64,000 bases of DNA from Paractinoplanes maris (GCF_023544465.1 NZ_JALPVL010000010.1:62001-126000), one strand, 5' to 3'. Shown: positions 41,863 through 50,397, counted from the first letter of the stretch. Translations and numbers: made by a program. The notes: generated by a model from the letters alone, not told the origin.

Positions 41863-43016
41863 CGAAAGGGCCCCGTCACGCAGTACGTGATGCCCCCGGA
41901 GGACGCTCCGGAGGTTCCGCGCTGCGACGAGAAATAGAGCCGGTTCCCGGCCGGGGTGAAGGCCGGACCGGTGATCTCCGATGACCCCTGCCCGGTCACC
42001 CGCAGGAAGACCGAGATCTTGTCGTCCGGCGTGATCAGGCAGATGTCCATCGTCCCGCCGTCCTCGGCGACGTAGAGGTCGCCCGACGCCGTCCCGGTGA
42101 CGTTGTCGACCCCGGTCAGCGGGGCCGTGCCCGAGCTGACCAGGCTGTCGTCGTAGGCCAGCTCGTAGGTGCCGGTGGCCAGGTTGACCTGCCAGACCCG
42201 GTTGTCGCCCTTGGTGGTGAACCAGACCGTGTCGTTCGCGTAGTGGCAGCCCTCGCCACCGTTGAACGACTTCGCGCCGGACACCTGGTTGCGGGTCGCG
42301 GTCGGGGAGCCGTCCGGGTCGGGCACGTCGGCCCAGGCGAATGTGCCCGAGGTGGCGCTGCCCGCGCGGAACACCTGCAGCCGGCCGGCCGACAGGTCGC
42401 CCCAGGTGGCCGGGATGAACCGGTAGAACTTCCCGTTGGTCTCGTCCTCGGTGAGATAGACGACCCGGCGTACGGGATCGGCCGCGGCCGCCTCGTGCTT
42501 GAACCGGCCCATCGCGGGCCGCACCACGGCCGTCCCGCCAAGGGGGTAGGTCTCCCAGACCCGCCCGAGGCTGACCTCCTCGCACGACAACCAGGTGTTC
42601 CACGGTGTCTTGCCGCCCGCGCAGTTCTGGTTGGTGCCGCTCAGGATGCGCGACGCGCCGGTGACCTGCCCGCTGGAGTTGAAGACGATCCGGGACGCGC
42701 CGCCGCCGGCCGACGAGGACACCTCGGAGTTCGAGACGTAGATCCAGCCGGTGCCGTTGGGGACGACCGCGCCACCGTCGGGCGCGTCGTGCCAGACGTA
42801 CGACGTGCCGGGCACCGCTTGCCGCGAGCGCGCCACCACCTGGCTGGTGAAGCCGGCCGGCAGCTGGATGCCGTTGGCGTCGGCCGCCCGCAGTGCTCCG
42901 TAGGGCCCGGTCGCGTTCTGCGCCGGGGCCGCGTACGCCGCGGGCCAGGCGGTGAACGGCAGCGCGAGTCCACCGGCTCCGGCGACGGTGGCGCGCAGCA
43001 GGGAACGTCGGTCCAT
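41859..43016 (-). CDS. PhoX/DUF839-family secreted protein
   Basis: A 385-residue exported protein. The N-terminus MDRRSLLRATVAGAGGLALP is a Tat signal. The mature part is a beta-propeller of the PhoX/DUF839 type (WLSCEEVSLGRVWE, GRFKHEAAAADP, YLTEDETNGKFYRF), shorter than classical PhoX phosphatases, so alkaline phosphatase activity is possible but not certain. Upstream, a perfect ATTGAC-GGCG-GTCAAT palindrome (43091-43106) and a single PhoP-like unit GTTCACCCGG (minus strand, about 43068-43078) suggest regulation, perhaps by phosphate. Confidence 0.82.
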   Translation of the reverse strand: MDRRSLLRATVAGAGGLALPFTAWPAAYAAPAQNATGPYGALRAADANGIQLPAGFTSQVVARSRQAVPGTSYVWHDAPDGGAVVPNGTGWIYVSNSEVSSSAGGGASRIVFNSSGQVTGASRILSGTNQNCAGGKTPWNTWLSCEEVSLGRVWETYPLGGTAVVRPAMGRFKHEAAAADPVRRVVYLTEDETNGKFYRFIPATWGDLSAGRLQVFRAGSATSGTFAWADVPDPDGSPTATRNQVSGAKSFNGGEGCHYANDTVWFTTKGDNRVWQVNLATGTYELAYDDSLVSSGTAPLTGVDNVTGTASGDLYVAEDGGTMDICLITPDDKISVFLRVTGQGSSEITGPAFTPAGNRLYFSSQRGTSGASSGGITYCVTGPFR

Positions 43017-43090
43017 GAATCCTCCTCGAGGGTCGCTCCCCGCGAAGCCTTCTGGGTGCCCCTGGCCGCCGGGTGAACGGCACGCTACCT

Positions 43091-43106
43091 ATTGACGGCG
43101 GTCAAT
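43091..43106. promoter_or_regulatory. 16-bp palindrome upstream of the PhoX-like gene
   Basis: ATTGAC-GGCG-GTCAAT, a perfect dyad. It overlaps the stop codon of the upstream gene and lies 75 bases from the PhoX-like start. Binder unknown. Confidence 0.4.
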
Positions 43107-43581
43107 CGTCATCGCCGCCGTGCTGCTCGCGCCGAGGCACGCCGCCGGCGCAGGAGAACCTGAACTCGTAGCGGCCGCCGGACCCCTCGAAGCGGACCTC
43201 CACGTCGTCGTCCGGCCCCCGGTCGTAATCCTTCACCCGATAGCCCGGTGCTGGGGCCCAGCTGTCGAGATATGCCTGGCCGCCGGGCTCGCAGTGCACG
43301 GTCACGGTGCCGCCGGGGCTGGGAAACACGGCCCGCGCGGGACGCGCGCCCGAAACCGGCGGCGAAACGGACGGCGACGGCGACGGCGGCGCGCCGGAGG
43401 CTGGCGGGGTGGCCGCGGCCAGCTGCCGGGTCACCTCGTCCGGACTGAGCACCCCACCCTGCGTACCGGTCAAGCTGTCACCCACCAGGCGGATGCCGCC
43501 CAACCCGGCCAGGGTCGCGACCAGGGCCGCGGCCAGCCACCCGGCGGCGACGACGACGGGACGCGGTGGTTGCGAACGCAT
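43102..43581 (-). CDS. Membrane-anchored extracytoplasmic protein, unknown function
   Basis: A 159-residue protein. One N-terminal membrane helix or signal (residues ~9-30) is followed by a Pro/Ser-rich linker and a small C-terminal beta domain with two cysteines (VTVHCEPGGQAYLDSWAPAP, FRFSCAGG), rich in aromatic and acidic residues. It ends in GGDDD. Not recognised as a named family. The ATG at 43581 lies 7 bases after CATAGT, so it is probably leaderless. It is divergent from the two-component system. Confidence 0.65.
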   Translation of the reverse strand: MRSQPPRPVVVAAGWLAAALVATLAGLGGIRLVGDSLTGTQGGVLSPDEVTRQLAAATPPASGAPPSPSPSVSPPVSGARPARAVFPSPGGTVTVHCEPGGQAYLDSWAPAPGYRVKDYDRGPDDDVEVRFEGSGGRYEFRFSCAGGVPRREQHGGDDD

Positions 43582-43604
43582 GATCCGAACTATGCCCGAC
43601 GCTT

Positions 43605-43644
43605 CGCTAAGACTGTCTCGGCGCCGCCCTAAAGGAAGGTAAAG
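43605..43644. promoter_or_regulatory. Direct-repeat operator of the two-component system
   Basis: On the minus strand CTTTAC and CTTTAG repeat 10 bases apart (43630-43644), with a further CTTAGC near 43609-43614. Similar repeats, CTTAAC-N5-CTTAGC, stand before the PepSY gene (45635-45651). Tandem repeats one helical turn apart are how OmpR-family regulators bind. Confidence 0.5.
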
Positions 43645-43684
43645 AGCGCCGGCGGGGCCGGGCGGGCCGACTACCCTCGGGCCA

Positions 43685-44374
43685 ATGGCCCGGCTGCTGC
43701 TGATCGAGGACGACGCGACCATCCGAACCCCGCTGATGCGGGCTCTCAAGGAGCGCGGGCACGCCGTCGCCTCCGTCGCGACGGCCATGGAGGGTGTGCA
43801 GGCGGCGCTGACCGACCGGCCCGACCTGGTCGTGCTGGACCTCGGCCTGCCCGACCTCGACGGCCGGGAGGTGTTGCGGATGCTGCGGGCGGTCAGCCAG
43901 GTGGCGGTGATCGTGGCGACCGCGCGCGACGACGAGACCGAGATCGTGCGGGTCCTCGACGCGGGGGCCGACGACTACGTGGTCAAGCCGTTCACCGCCG
44001 CGCAACTCGAGTCGCGGATCCGGGCGGTGCTGCGGCGCGGCGCGACCCCGCAGGCCGACCCGTCGATCACGGTGGGGGAGCTGACGATCGACCCGGCCGG
44101 GCGGCAGGTGCGGCTGGCCGGTGAGAGCGTCGAGCTCACTCCGCGCGAGTTCGACCTGCTGCACCACCTGGCGACCCGGGCCGGGCAGGTGGTCACCAAG
44201 CGGGAGCTGCTCACCGAGGTGTGGCAGATCCCGTACGGCGGGGCCGACAAGACCGTCGACGTGCACCTGTCGTGGCTGCGCCGCAAGCTGGGGGAGAGCG
44301 CCACCGCCCCGCGTTACCTGCACACCGTGCGCGGCGTCGGCGTGCGGCTGGGCGTACCGGACTCGCCGCGGTGA
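43685..44374 (+). CDS. OmpR-family response regulator
   Basis: A 229-residue regulator. The receiver domain has the acidic pocket (IEDD), the phospho-acceptor in VVLDLGLPDLDG and KPF at the end. A winged-helix DNA-binding domain covers ~130-225 (LTPREFDLLHHLATRAGQVV, DVHLSWLRRKLGE). TACCCT at 43672-43677 is 7 bases before the ATG, giving a leaderless start. Its TGA overlaps the kinase GTG, so the pair is coupled. Confidence 0.95.
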   Translation: MARLLLIEDDATIRTPLMRALKERGHAVASVATAMEGVQAALTDRPDLVVLDLGLPDLDGREVLRMLRAVSQVAVIVATARDDETEIVRVLDAGADDYVVKPFTAAQLESRIRAVLRRGATPQADPSITVGELTIDPAGRQVRLAGESVELTPREFDLLHHLATRAGQVVTKRELLTEVWQIPYGGADKTVDVHLSWLRRKLGESATAPRYLHTVRGVGVRLGVPDSPR

Positions 44375-45639
44375 GGAGCCGGCTCACCCTGCTCGTGCTG
44401 GCCACCACGAGCCTCATGATGATCGCGTTCCTGGTGCCGCTGGCCCTGCTCGTCCGGCAGGTCGCGCAGGACCGGGCGACCGTGCGGGCCACCGCCGACA
44501 TCCAGAGCATCGTCACCCAGGCCGGCACGGCCGATCCGGCCGATCTGCGGGTCACGGTCGAGCAGCTGGCGGCCACGTCGGGCCGTCCGATCTCGGTCTT
44601 CCTGCCGGACGGCACCGTGCTGGGCACGCCCTCCTCCCGTACGCCCGCGGTGCGGTTGGCCGCCCTCGGGCGGAGCCTCACCGTGGAATCGGGGGGCGGC
44701 CGCGAGATCGTCGTCGCGGTTGGCGGCCGGGTGGATGGCCCGGCCGTCATCCGTACGGTGGTCTCGGCCGCCGAGGGCAACGCCGGGGTGACCCGGTCCT
44801 GGTTCGTGTTGTTCGGGCTGGGCGCGCTGCTGGTGGCGCTGGGCGTTCTGGTGGCCGACCGGCTGGCCCGGACGATCGTGCGGCCGATCACCGACCTCTC
44901 CGACGTCTCGCACCGTCTCGCCGGCGCCGAGCTGACCGCGCGGGCGTCACCGGAAGGACCGCGGGAGGTCCGGGAGGTGGCCGGCGCGCTGAACCACCTG
45001 GCCGGCCGCATCCAGGAGCTGCTGCGGGCCGAGCGGGAGCAGGTCGCCGACCTCTCGCACCGGTTGCGCACGCCGCTGACCGCGCTGCGCCTGGAAGCCG
45101 AGGGGCTGCGTGATCCGGAGGAGAGCGCCCGGCTCGGTGCGGCCGCCGACGCGCTGGAACGGGCGGTGAGCGGGCTGATCCAGCAGGCCCGGCGGCGCAC
45201 GGACGGGGAGGCGGAGCCGGCGCTGTGCGACGCGGCGGTGGTGGTGGCCGATCGGGCGGCGTTCTGGGCGGTGCTGGCCGAGGACACCGGACGCGAGATG
45301 ACCGTCGATCTGGTGGCCGGTCCGCAGCCGGTCGCGGTGAGTGCCGACGAGCTGGCCGCGGCCATCGACGCGCTCCTGGGCAACGTCTTCGCGCACACCC
45401 CGGACGAAACCCCCTTTTCCGTACGGCTGGAAGCGGTGCCGGGCGGGGCGGTGCTGACGATCGCCGACCGGGGGCCGGGGATGCCGGCCGGTCTGATCCG
45501 GCGCGGGGTCAGTGGCGGGGACTCGACCGGCCTGGGTCTGGACATCGCCCGCCGGGCCGCCCAGACCGCCGGCGGCCACCTGGAGATCACCGGCGCCGAT
45601 GGCGGGTCGGTGGTGACGATGACGCTCGGGCGGCCTTAA
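44371..45639 (+). CDS. Sensor histidine kinase of the two-component system
   Basis: A 422-residue membrane kinase. Two membrane helices (~5-27 and ~137-158) flank an extracytoplasmic sensor; then HAMP, HisKA with DLSHRLRTPLTALRLE, and HATPase with N-box LLGNVFAHTPDE, DRGPGMP and STGLGLDIA. It pairs with the response regulator just upstream. The start is the GTG at 44371, overlapping the regulator stop. The PepSY protein encoded after it may take part in sensing (inference). Confidence 0.94.
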   Translation: MRSRLTLLVLATTSLMMIAFLVPLALLVRQVAQDRATVRATADIQSIVTQAGTADPADLRVTVEQLAATSGRPISVFLPDGTVLGTPSSRTPAVRLAALGRSLTVESGGGREIVVAVGGRVDGPAVIRTVVSAAEGNAGVTRSWFVLFGLGALLVALGVLVADRLARTIVRPITDLSDVSHRLAGAELTARASPEGPREVREVAGALNHLAGRIQELLRAEREQVADLSHRLRTPLTALRLEAEGLRDPEESARLGAAADALERAVSGLIQQARRRTDGEAEPALCDAAVVVADRAAFWAVLAEDTGREMTVDLVAGPQPVAVSADELAAAIDALLGNVFAHTPDETPFSVRLEAVPGGAVLTIADRGPGMPAGLIRRGVSGGDSTGLGLDIARRAAQTAGGHLEITGADGGSVVTMTLGRP

Positions 45640-45651
45640 CCGGGCCTTAGC
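45635..45651 (+). promoter_or_regulatory. Candidate response-regulator site before the PepSY gene
   Basis: CTTAAC-CGGGC-CTTAGC: two direct repeats 11 bases apart, 76 bases upstream of the PepSY ATG. They resemble the repeats at the two-component promoter. Confidence 0.5.
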
Positions 45652-45726
45652 GATCTTGCGGTGCGCCGCTATCCAAGAAAGCGGGAGTCTCCTGGTGTCA
45701 GCAGGAAACAACCGGGAGGAAATATC

Positions 45727-46431
45727 ATGAAGCGCTCGTACGCTCTGGCCGCCGCTGTCGGGGCTGTCGCCGTTCTCGGGCTGGCGGGTACGGCTCTGGC
45801 CGCCGCCGACGACAGCTCCACGCCGTCCGCCGCCCCGTCCTCACCTTCGCCTTCGTCCTCGGCCTCACCTTCGTCCTCGTCGTCGTCCTCGTCGGATACG
45901 TTGCGCGGTGACGGCAGCCTCGACGACGACTCCGGTGCGTCGCCGTCGGCGTCCGCGACGGTCGAGCCGGGCTCGGTCACGCCGACTCCGCGGGGCAGTG
46001 GTTCGGCCTCGTCGGGGCTAGGCAGCGCGGCCGGTGGTGCCGCGACGTCGTTCTCGGCCGAGCAGGCGCGGGCCAAGGCGCTGGCCACGGTCGGCGGGGG
46101 CCGGGTGACCAAGGTGGAGGCCGAGACCGAGCACGGGCGGGCGGTCTGGGAGATCGAGGTCTGGTTCAACGGTGTCGAGCACGACCTCGACATCGACCGC
46201 CGGACCGGCGCCGTCACCGACCACGACCGTGACCCCGCCGACGACCGCGGCAGGGACGACGCCCGGGGCAGTGGCGATGACGACGATCGGGGCCGCGGCG
46301 AGGACGACCGTCACGGTGATGACGGCCGTCGCGGTGGGGACAGCAGCGGCCGGGGTGGGGACGATGACCGCCACGGCGACGACCACGGCCGGCACGGTGG
46401 TGACGACGACCGCCACGGCGACGACGACTGA
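45727..46431 (+). CDS. Secreted PepSY-domain protein with His/Asp-rich tail
   Basis: A 234-residue exported protein. A signal peptide (~26 residues, ALAAAVGAVAVLGLAGTALA) is followed by a Ser/Pro-rich linker and one PepSY domain (FSAEQARAKALATVGGGRVT, WEIEVWFNGVEHDLDIDR). The last ~60 residues are almost only Asp, His, Arg and Gly, with repeats such as DDDRHGDD and DHGRHGGD, a composition able to bind metal ions. It lies directly behind the histidine kinase with a shared operator-like repeat. A GGGAGG site precedes the ATG. Confidence 0.85.
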   Translation: MKRSYALAAAVGAVAVLGLAGTALAAADDSSTPSAAPSSPSPSSSASPSSSSSSSSDTLRGDGSLDDDSGASPSASATVEPGSVTPTPRGSGSASSGLGSAAGGAATSFSAEQARAKALATVGGGRVTKVEAETEHGRAVWEIEVWFNGVEHDLDIDRRTGAVTDHDRDPADDRGRDDARGSGDDDDRGRGEDDRHGDDGRRGGDSSGRGGDDDRHGDDHGRHGGDDDRHGDDD

Positions 46432-46449
46432 CCGGGCGTGGCGCCGCTC

Positions 46450-46486
46450 CGGGCGGCCGGATTCTCAGGGATTCGGCCGCCCGTTT
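46450..46486 (+). terminator. Terminator after the PepSY gene
   Basis: CGGGCGGCCG (46450-46459) pairs with CGGCCGCCCG (46474-46483) and is followed by TTT. Confidence 0.75.
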
Positions 46487-46550
46487 CGGCGCGTATGCCG
46501 GGTCGGATCGGAATGTCAAGTCCATGGTGATCTTGCGTTGTGGCGGTTCC

Positions 46551-46569
46551 TTAGGTGAGGCTGACCTAA
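46551..46569. promoter_or_regulatory. Iron box (DmdR/IdeR operator) before heme oxygenase
   Basis: TTAGGTGAGGCTGACCTAA, very close to the actinobacterial iron-box consensus TTAGGTTAGGCTAACCTAA. It lies 25 bases upstream of the ATG, so an iron-loaded DtxR-family repressor should block transcription. Confidence 0.92.
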
Positions 46570-46593
46570 GACGTCGCTGGAAGGTTGTGGCCC

Positions 46594-47238
46594 ATGACTG
46601 ATTTCGCCGCCCGGATCCGCCGCGCCACCATGGCCGAGCACCGTGACGCCGAGACGCGCAGCTTCATCTCGCGGCTGATGGCCGGTGAGGTCTCCTACGC
46701 CGGATACGCCGCCCTGACCGCCCAGTACCTGCACATCTACCGCGAGCTGGAAGCGGCCGCCGTCCCGATGCGCGACAACGTGATCGCGGCCGGGTTCGCC
46801 GACCCGGTGCTCGACCGGGTGCCGTCGCTCGAGGCCGACGTGGCACATCTCGGCTCGGCGGCGATCGAGCCCCTGCCCGCCACCCGGCGCTACGTCGAAC
46901 GTCTGCGCGCCCACTGCCACACGTCGCCGGCGCACTTCATCGCCCACCACTACGTCCGCTACCTCGGTGATCTCAGCGGTGGGCTGATGGTGGGGAAGTC
47001 GGTGTCCCGGACCTACGGGCTGGGCCGCGAGGGCGTGTCGTTCTACACGTTCGCCGGCATCCCGGACGCCAAGGCCTACAAGATCGCCTACCGCGAGCGC
47101 CTCGACCGGCTGCCGTCGGTGCTCGGCCCGGCCGTGCTCGACGAGCTGCTCGCCGAGTCGCAGCTGGCGTTCCGGCTCAACGCGGCGATCTTCGCCGAGC
47201 TGGGCGACCGGCACCCGGCCGCGGTGGCAGCAGCCTGA
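46594..47238 (+). CDS. hmuO: Heme oxygenase (biliverdin-producing)
   Basis: A 214-residue enzyme that opens heme to biliverdin, CO and iron. The proximal histidine lies in TMAEHRDAETRSF near residue 18, and the distal helix reads YVRYLGDLSGGLM with its glycines. Length equals that of HmuO. The ATG at 46594 has a GGAAGG site. The iron box directly upstream indicates expression under iron limitation, so the enzyme probably serves iron recovery from heme. No heme-uptake genes are adjacent. Confidence 0.95.
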   Translation: MTDFAARIRRATMAEHRDAETRSFISRLMAGEVSYAGYAALTAQYLHIYRELEAAAVPMRDNVIAAGFADPVLDRVPSLEADVAHLGSAAIEPLPATRRYVERLRAHCHTSPAHFIAHHYVRYLGDLSGGLMVGKSVSRTYGLGREGVSFYTFAGIPDAKAYKIAYRERLDRLPSVLGPAVLDELLAESQLAFRLNAAIFAELGDRHPAAVAAA

Positions 47239-47281
47239 TCGCCGGCATGAGCGAGGTCGATGGCGGCCGAACGGGCGCACT

Positions 47282-47310
47282 CGGGTGCCGCTCCGCGGCC
47301 ACCCGCTTTT
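47282..47310 (+). terminator. Terminator after heme oxygenase
   Basis: CGGGTGCCGC-TCC-GCGGCCACCCG forms a stem with one bulge and is followed by CTTTT. Confidence 0.7.
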
Positions 47311-47327
47311 GACCCGCGAGATGTAGG

Positions 47328-47341
47328 CCTAGGTTCCTAGG
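47328..47341. promoter_or_regulatory. CCTAGG-TT-CCTAGG dyad before the DSD1-type gene
   Basis: A perfect inverted repeat 28 bases upstream of the GTG start. It is a likely repressor site; no regulator gene is adjacent. Confidence 0.4.
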
Positions 47342-47369
47342 ATGCTTTAGAACCTGCGATCATGGGCAC

Positions 47370-48392
47370 GTGGAGACCCCTTACGTGGCTGTCGATGTGG
47401 ATGTGCTCGAGCGGAATCTGGCCGGCATGGCGGCGAGCGCGGCCGATCGCGGGCTGACGTTGCGGCCGCACGCCAAGACGCACAAGACCCTGGAGATCGC
47501 GCGGCGGCAGATCCGGCACGGCGCGGCCGGTCTGACGGTGGCGACGGTGCGGGAGGCCGAGATCTTCGCGGACGGCGGGGTGGGTGACCTCTTCATCGCG
47601 TACCCGATCTGGCCCTCGCCCGAGCGGGCCCGGCGCCTGCGCGAGCTGGCCGGCCGCGTCGCCCTGCGGGTCGGCATCGACTCGCTCGAGAGCGCCGAAG
47701 CCCTGGCCCGGGCGGTCGGCCCGCTCGACGTGCTGGTCGAGGTGGACAGCGGGCACCATCGCAGCGGTGTGCGGCCCGCCGACGCCGAGGCGCTCACCGC
47801 GGCGGCGGAGAAGCTGGGCCATCGCGTACGGGGGATCTTCACGTTTCCCGGTCACAGCTACGGACCCGGCTTGCGGGATCAGGCCGCGCTCGACGAGGCC
47901 CGGGCCCTGGTCGACGCGGATCCGCACGCCGAGGTCCGCAGCGGCGGCTCGACGCCGACGGCGGAGCTGGCCGACCTCGGGCCGCTCAACGAGATCCGCC
48001 CCGGGGTGTACGTCTTCAACGACGCGCAACAGGTCGAGCTGGGCATCCGCGACTTCGGCGACGTGGCCCTGACCGTGGCGGCGACAGTTGTCAGCCGTAC
48101 GGGGAACCGGGTGATCGCCGACGCCGGCAGCAAGGTCCTCGGGGCCGACCGGCTCGCCTTCGCCACCGGGTTCGGCCGCCTCCCGGACGTGCCCGGCGCG
48201 CGGATCGTCGCGCTCTCCGAGCATCACGCCACCATCGAGTTCCCCGACGAGCCGCCCGCCCGCGGCGACGTCGTGCGCATCGCCCCCAACCACGTCTGCA
48301 CCACCGTCAACCTGGTCGACGAGCTGGTCGTCGTCTCCGGCGGCGCCCAGGTCGACAGCTGGCGGGTCGCCGCCCGGGGCGCCAACAGCTGA
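47370..48392 (+). CDS. DSD1-type PLP enzyme (D-threonine aldolase / D-serine dehydratase-like)
   Basis: A 340-residue enzyme of the alanine-racemase-like N-terminal fold. The PLP lysine is in LRPHAKTHKTLEIAR. The C-terminal DSD1 metal site reads LSEHHATIEF with PNHVCTTVN, the His/Cys zinc pair of this group. It probably cleaves or dehydrates a D-hydroxy-amino acid; the exact substrate is not visible. The GTG at 47370 is used; no Shine-Dalgarno is seen. Confidence 0.87.
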   Translation: METPYVAVDVDVLERNLAGMAASAADRGLTLRPHAKTHKTLEIARRQIRHGAAGLTVATVREAEIFADGGVGDLFIAYPIWPSPERARRLRELAGRVALRVGIDSLESAEALARAVGPLDVLVEVDSGHHRSGVRPADAEALTAAAEKLGHRVRGIFTFPGHSYGPGLRDQAALDEARALVDADPHAEVRSGGSTPTAELADLGPLNEIRPGVYVFNDAQQVELGIRDFGDVALTVAATVVSRTGNRVIADAGSKVLGADRLAFATGFGRLPDVPGARIVALSEHHATIEFPDEPPARGDVVRIAPNHVCTTVNLVDELVVVSGGAQVDSWRVAARGANS

Positions 48393-48408
48393 CCGGTAAT
48401 TTGATCGG

Positions 48409-49131
48409 GTGACCACGCCGTACCGCTCCGAGATCAGGCTCCGTCTGGACGACCCCGCCGCGCAGCGGGACGTGATGGCCCTCGGCTACCGCCGCGAGGG
48501 GATAGCCCGGGGCGCGGGTCCGGACCGGGAGGACATGAGTGTCTGGGCGCGGCTGGCCGACGACCCGGAGGGCCCGGCGCCGCGGGTGCTGCCCGACCTG
48601 CCGGGGGGCGAGCTCACCGACGGGGTGATCCGGGTGCGGCCGCTGCGGGCCGAGGATCTCGACGGCTGGTACGAGCTGCGCACCCTGCCCGAGGTGGTGG
48701 CGACCTCGGTGCCGCCGGAGGCGCCGCCCCGGGCGGAGGTCGAGCGTCTCTTCGCGTACGCCGAAGGTCGCTGGCTGGCCGGCGAGGCCGCCGCCATGAG
48801 CATCGTCGACGCCCGGAGCGGATCGTTCGCCGGTCAGATCGCGCTGTACTACTTCCAGCCGCACCATCGCGAGGGGATGCTCGGCTACGGGGTGCTGCCG
48901 GCGTTCCGCGGCCGGGGTTACGCGCGGCGGGCGGTTGAGCTGGTGACCCGGTGGGCCTTCAACGAGGCGCGGCTGCAGCGGGTGGTGGCCGGCGCGGCGG
49001 TCGACAACATCGGCTCGCAGAAGACGTTGCAGGCGGCCGGGTTCGAGGTCGAGGCGCGGCAGGTGGGCATGTTGCCCGCTCCGGGCGGAGGCCGCGTCGA
49101 CAGCGTGCTTTATGTCAGACGCCGCCTCTAG
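48409..49131 (+). CDS. GNAT acetyltransferase (RimJ/RimL-type)
   Basis: A 240-residue protein with an N-terminal ~70-residue extension and a GNAT domain of the ribosomal-protein-acetylase type (IRVRPLRAEDLDGWYELR, GYGVLPAFRGRGYARRAVEL, NIGSQKTLQAAGFE). Substrate unknown. TAATTT at 48397-48402 stands 6 bases before the GTG, so the message should be leaderless. The stop codon overlaps the -10 box of the next gene. Confidence 0.87.
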   Translation: MTTPYRSEIRLRLDDPAAQRDVMALGYRREGIARGAGPDREDMSVWARLADDPEGPAPRVLPDLPGGELTDGVIRVRPLRAEDLDGWYELRTLPEVVATSVPPEAPPRAEVERLFAYAEGRWLAGEAAAMSIVDARSGSFAGQIALYYFQPHHREGMLGYGVLPAFRGRGYARRAVELVTRWAFNEARLQRVVAGAAVDNIGSQKTLQAAGFEVEARQVGMLPAPGGGRVDSVLYVRRRL

Positions 49132-49140
49132 GGTTCGGTC

Positions 49141-50397
49141 ATGAAAGCTCACCCCGGGGTCCTCTTCACCGACCACACCGTCACCGTGCCGCTCGACCAT
49201 CGCCGGCCCGGCGGGGAGACGATCGAGGTCTTCGCGCGCGAGGTCGTCGCGTCCGGGCGGCCGGTCGGCGATCTGCCGTGGCTCGTGTTCTTTCAGGGCG
49301 GGCCGGGCGGCATCCCGCCGCGGCCGTTGCGGGCCGAGGGGTGGATCGGGCGGGCCGTCCGGACCCACCGCGTGCTGCTGCTCGACCAGCGCGGCACGGG
49401 CCGCAGCACGCCGTTGACGGCCCGCACGGCCGGTGGCCGCTCAGCCCGGGAGCTGGCCGACTATCTGCGCCTGTTCCGGGCCGACAGCATCGTGGCCGAC
49501 GCCGAGGTGCTGCGCGGGCGGGTGGCCGGGGGAGAGCGGTGGGATTCGCTGGGGCAGAGCTACGGCGGGTTCGTGACGATGAGCTACCTGTCGCAGGCGC
49601 CCGAGGGTTTGCGCACCTGCTATGTGACCGGCGGCTTGCCCGGTCTGACGGCGTCGGCCGACGAGGTCTACGCGAGGACCTATCCGCGGGTGGCCGCCAA
49701 GAACGCGGAGTATCACCGCGCCTTCCCCGGCGATGCCGCCGCGCTGCGCCGGATCGCCGACCACCTGGCCGCCACCGATGTGCGGCTGCCCGACGGCGAC
49801 CGCCTGACCGTCGAGCGGTTCCGGTCCCTGGGCATCGTCCTGGGCATGAGCTACGGGTTCGCCATGCTGCATTGGCTGCTCGACGAGGCTTGGCACGGCG
49901 ACCATCTGTCGGCCACCTTCCTGTACGAGGTGATGGCCCAGACCGCCTTCGTCGACAAGCCGCTCTACGCCCTCCAGGAGTATTGCTACACCTTCCCGGG
50001 CAGCGGCCCCTCCGGCTGGGCGGCCGAGCGGGCCCTGGCGCGGCGGCCGGAGTTCGCCGCCGGCGCCGACCCGCTGCTGCTGACCGGCGAGATGATGTAT
50101 CCCTGGATGTTCGAGCAGACCGCGGCCCTGCGCCCGTTCGCCGCCGCGGCTGACCTGCTGGCCGAAGCCGACGACTGGCCGGCGCTGTATGACGTGGCTC
50201 GGTTGGCGGCCAACGAGGTGCCGGTGCTGGCCGCCGTCTACCACGACGACATGTATGTCGACGCCGGCCTCTCGCTGGAGACGGCGGCCACCGTCGGCAA
50301 TGTCCGCACCTGGGTCACCAACGAGTACGAGCACGACGGTCTGCGCTCGGGCGGTGAGGCCGTGCTGGGTCACCTGATGGACATGGCGGCCGAGTAA
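49141..50397 (+). CDS. S33-family alpha/beta hydrolase (proline iminopeptidase-like)
   Basis: A 418-residue serine peptidase-like hydrolase. The oxyanion-type motif FFQGGPGG, the DQRGTGRS block and the nucleophile elbow GQSYGGFV are those of prolyl aminopeptidases; a cap domain follows, and the C-terminal histidine is in NEYEHDGLRSGG. It would release N-terminal proline or similar residues from peptides. TAGGGT (49129-49134) lies 6 bases before the ATG, so the start is leaderless. Confidence 0.9.
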   Translation: MKAHPGVLFTDHTVTVPLDHRRPGGETIEVFAREVVASGRPVGDLPWLVFFQGGPGGIPPRPLRAEGWIGRAVRTHRVLLLDQRGTGRSTPLTARTAGGRSARELADYLRLFRADSIVADAEVLRGRVAGGERWDSLGQSYGGFVTMSYLSQAPEGLRTCYVTGGLPGLTASADEVYARTYPRVAAKNAEYHRAFPGDAAALRRIADHLAATDVRLPDGDRLTVERFRSLGIVLGMSYGFAMLHWLLDEAWHGDHLSATFLYEVMAQTAFVDKPLYALQEYCYTFPGSGPSGWAAERALARRPEFAAGADPLLLTGEMMYPWMFEQTAALRPFAAAADLLAEADDWPALYDVARLAANEVPVLAAVYHDDMYVDAGLSLETAATVGNVRTWVTNEYEHDGLRSGGEAVLGHLMDMAAE

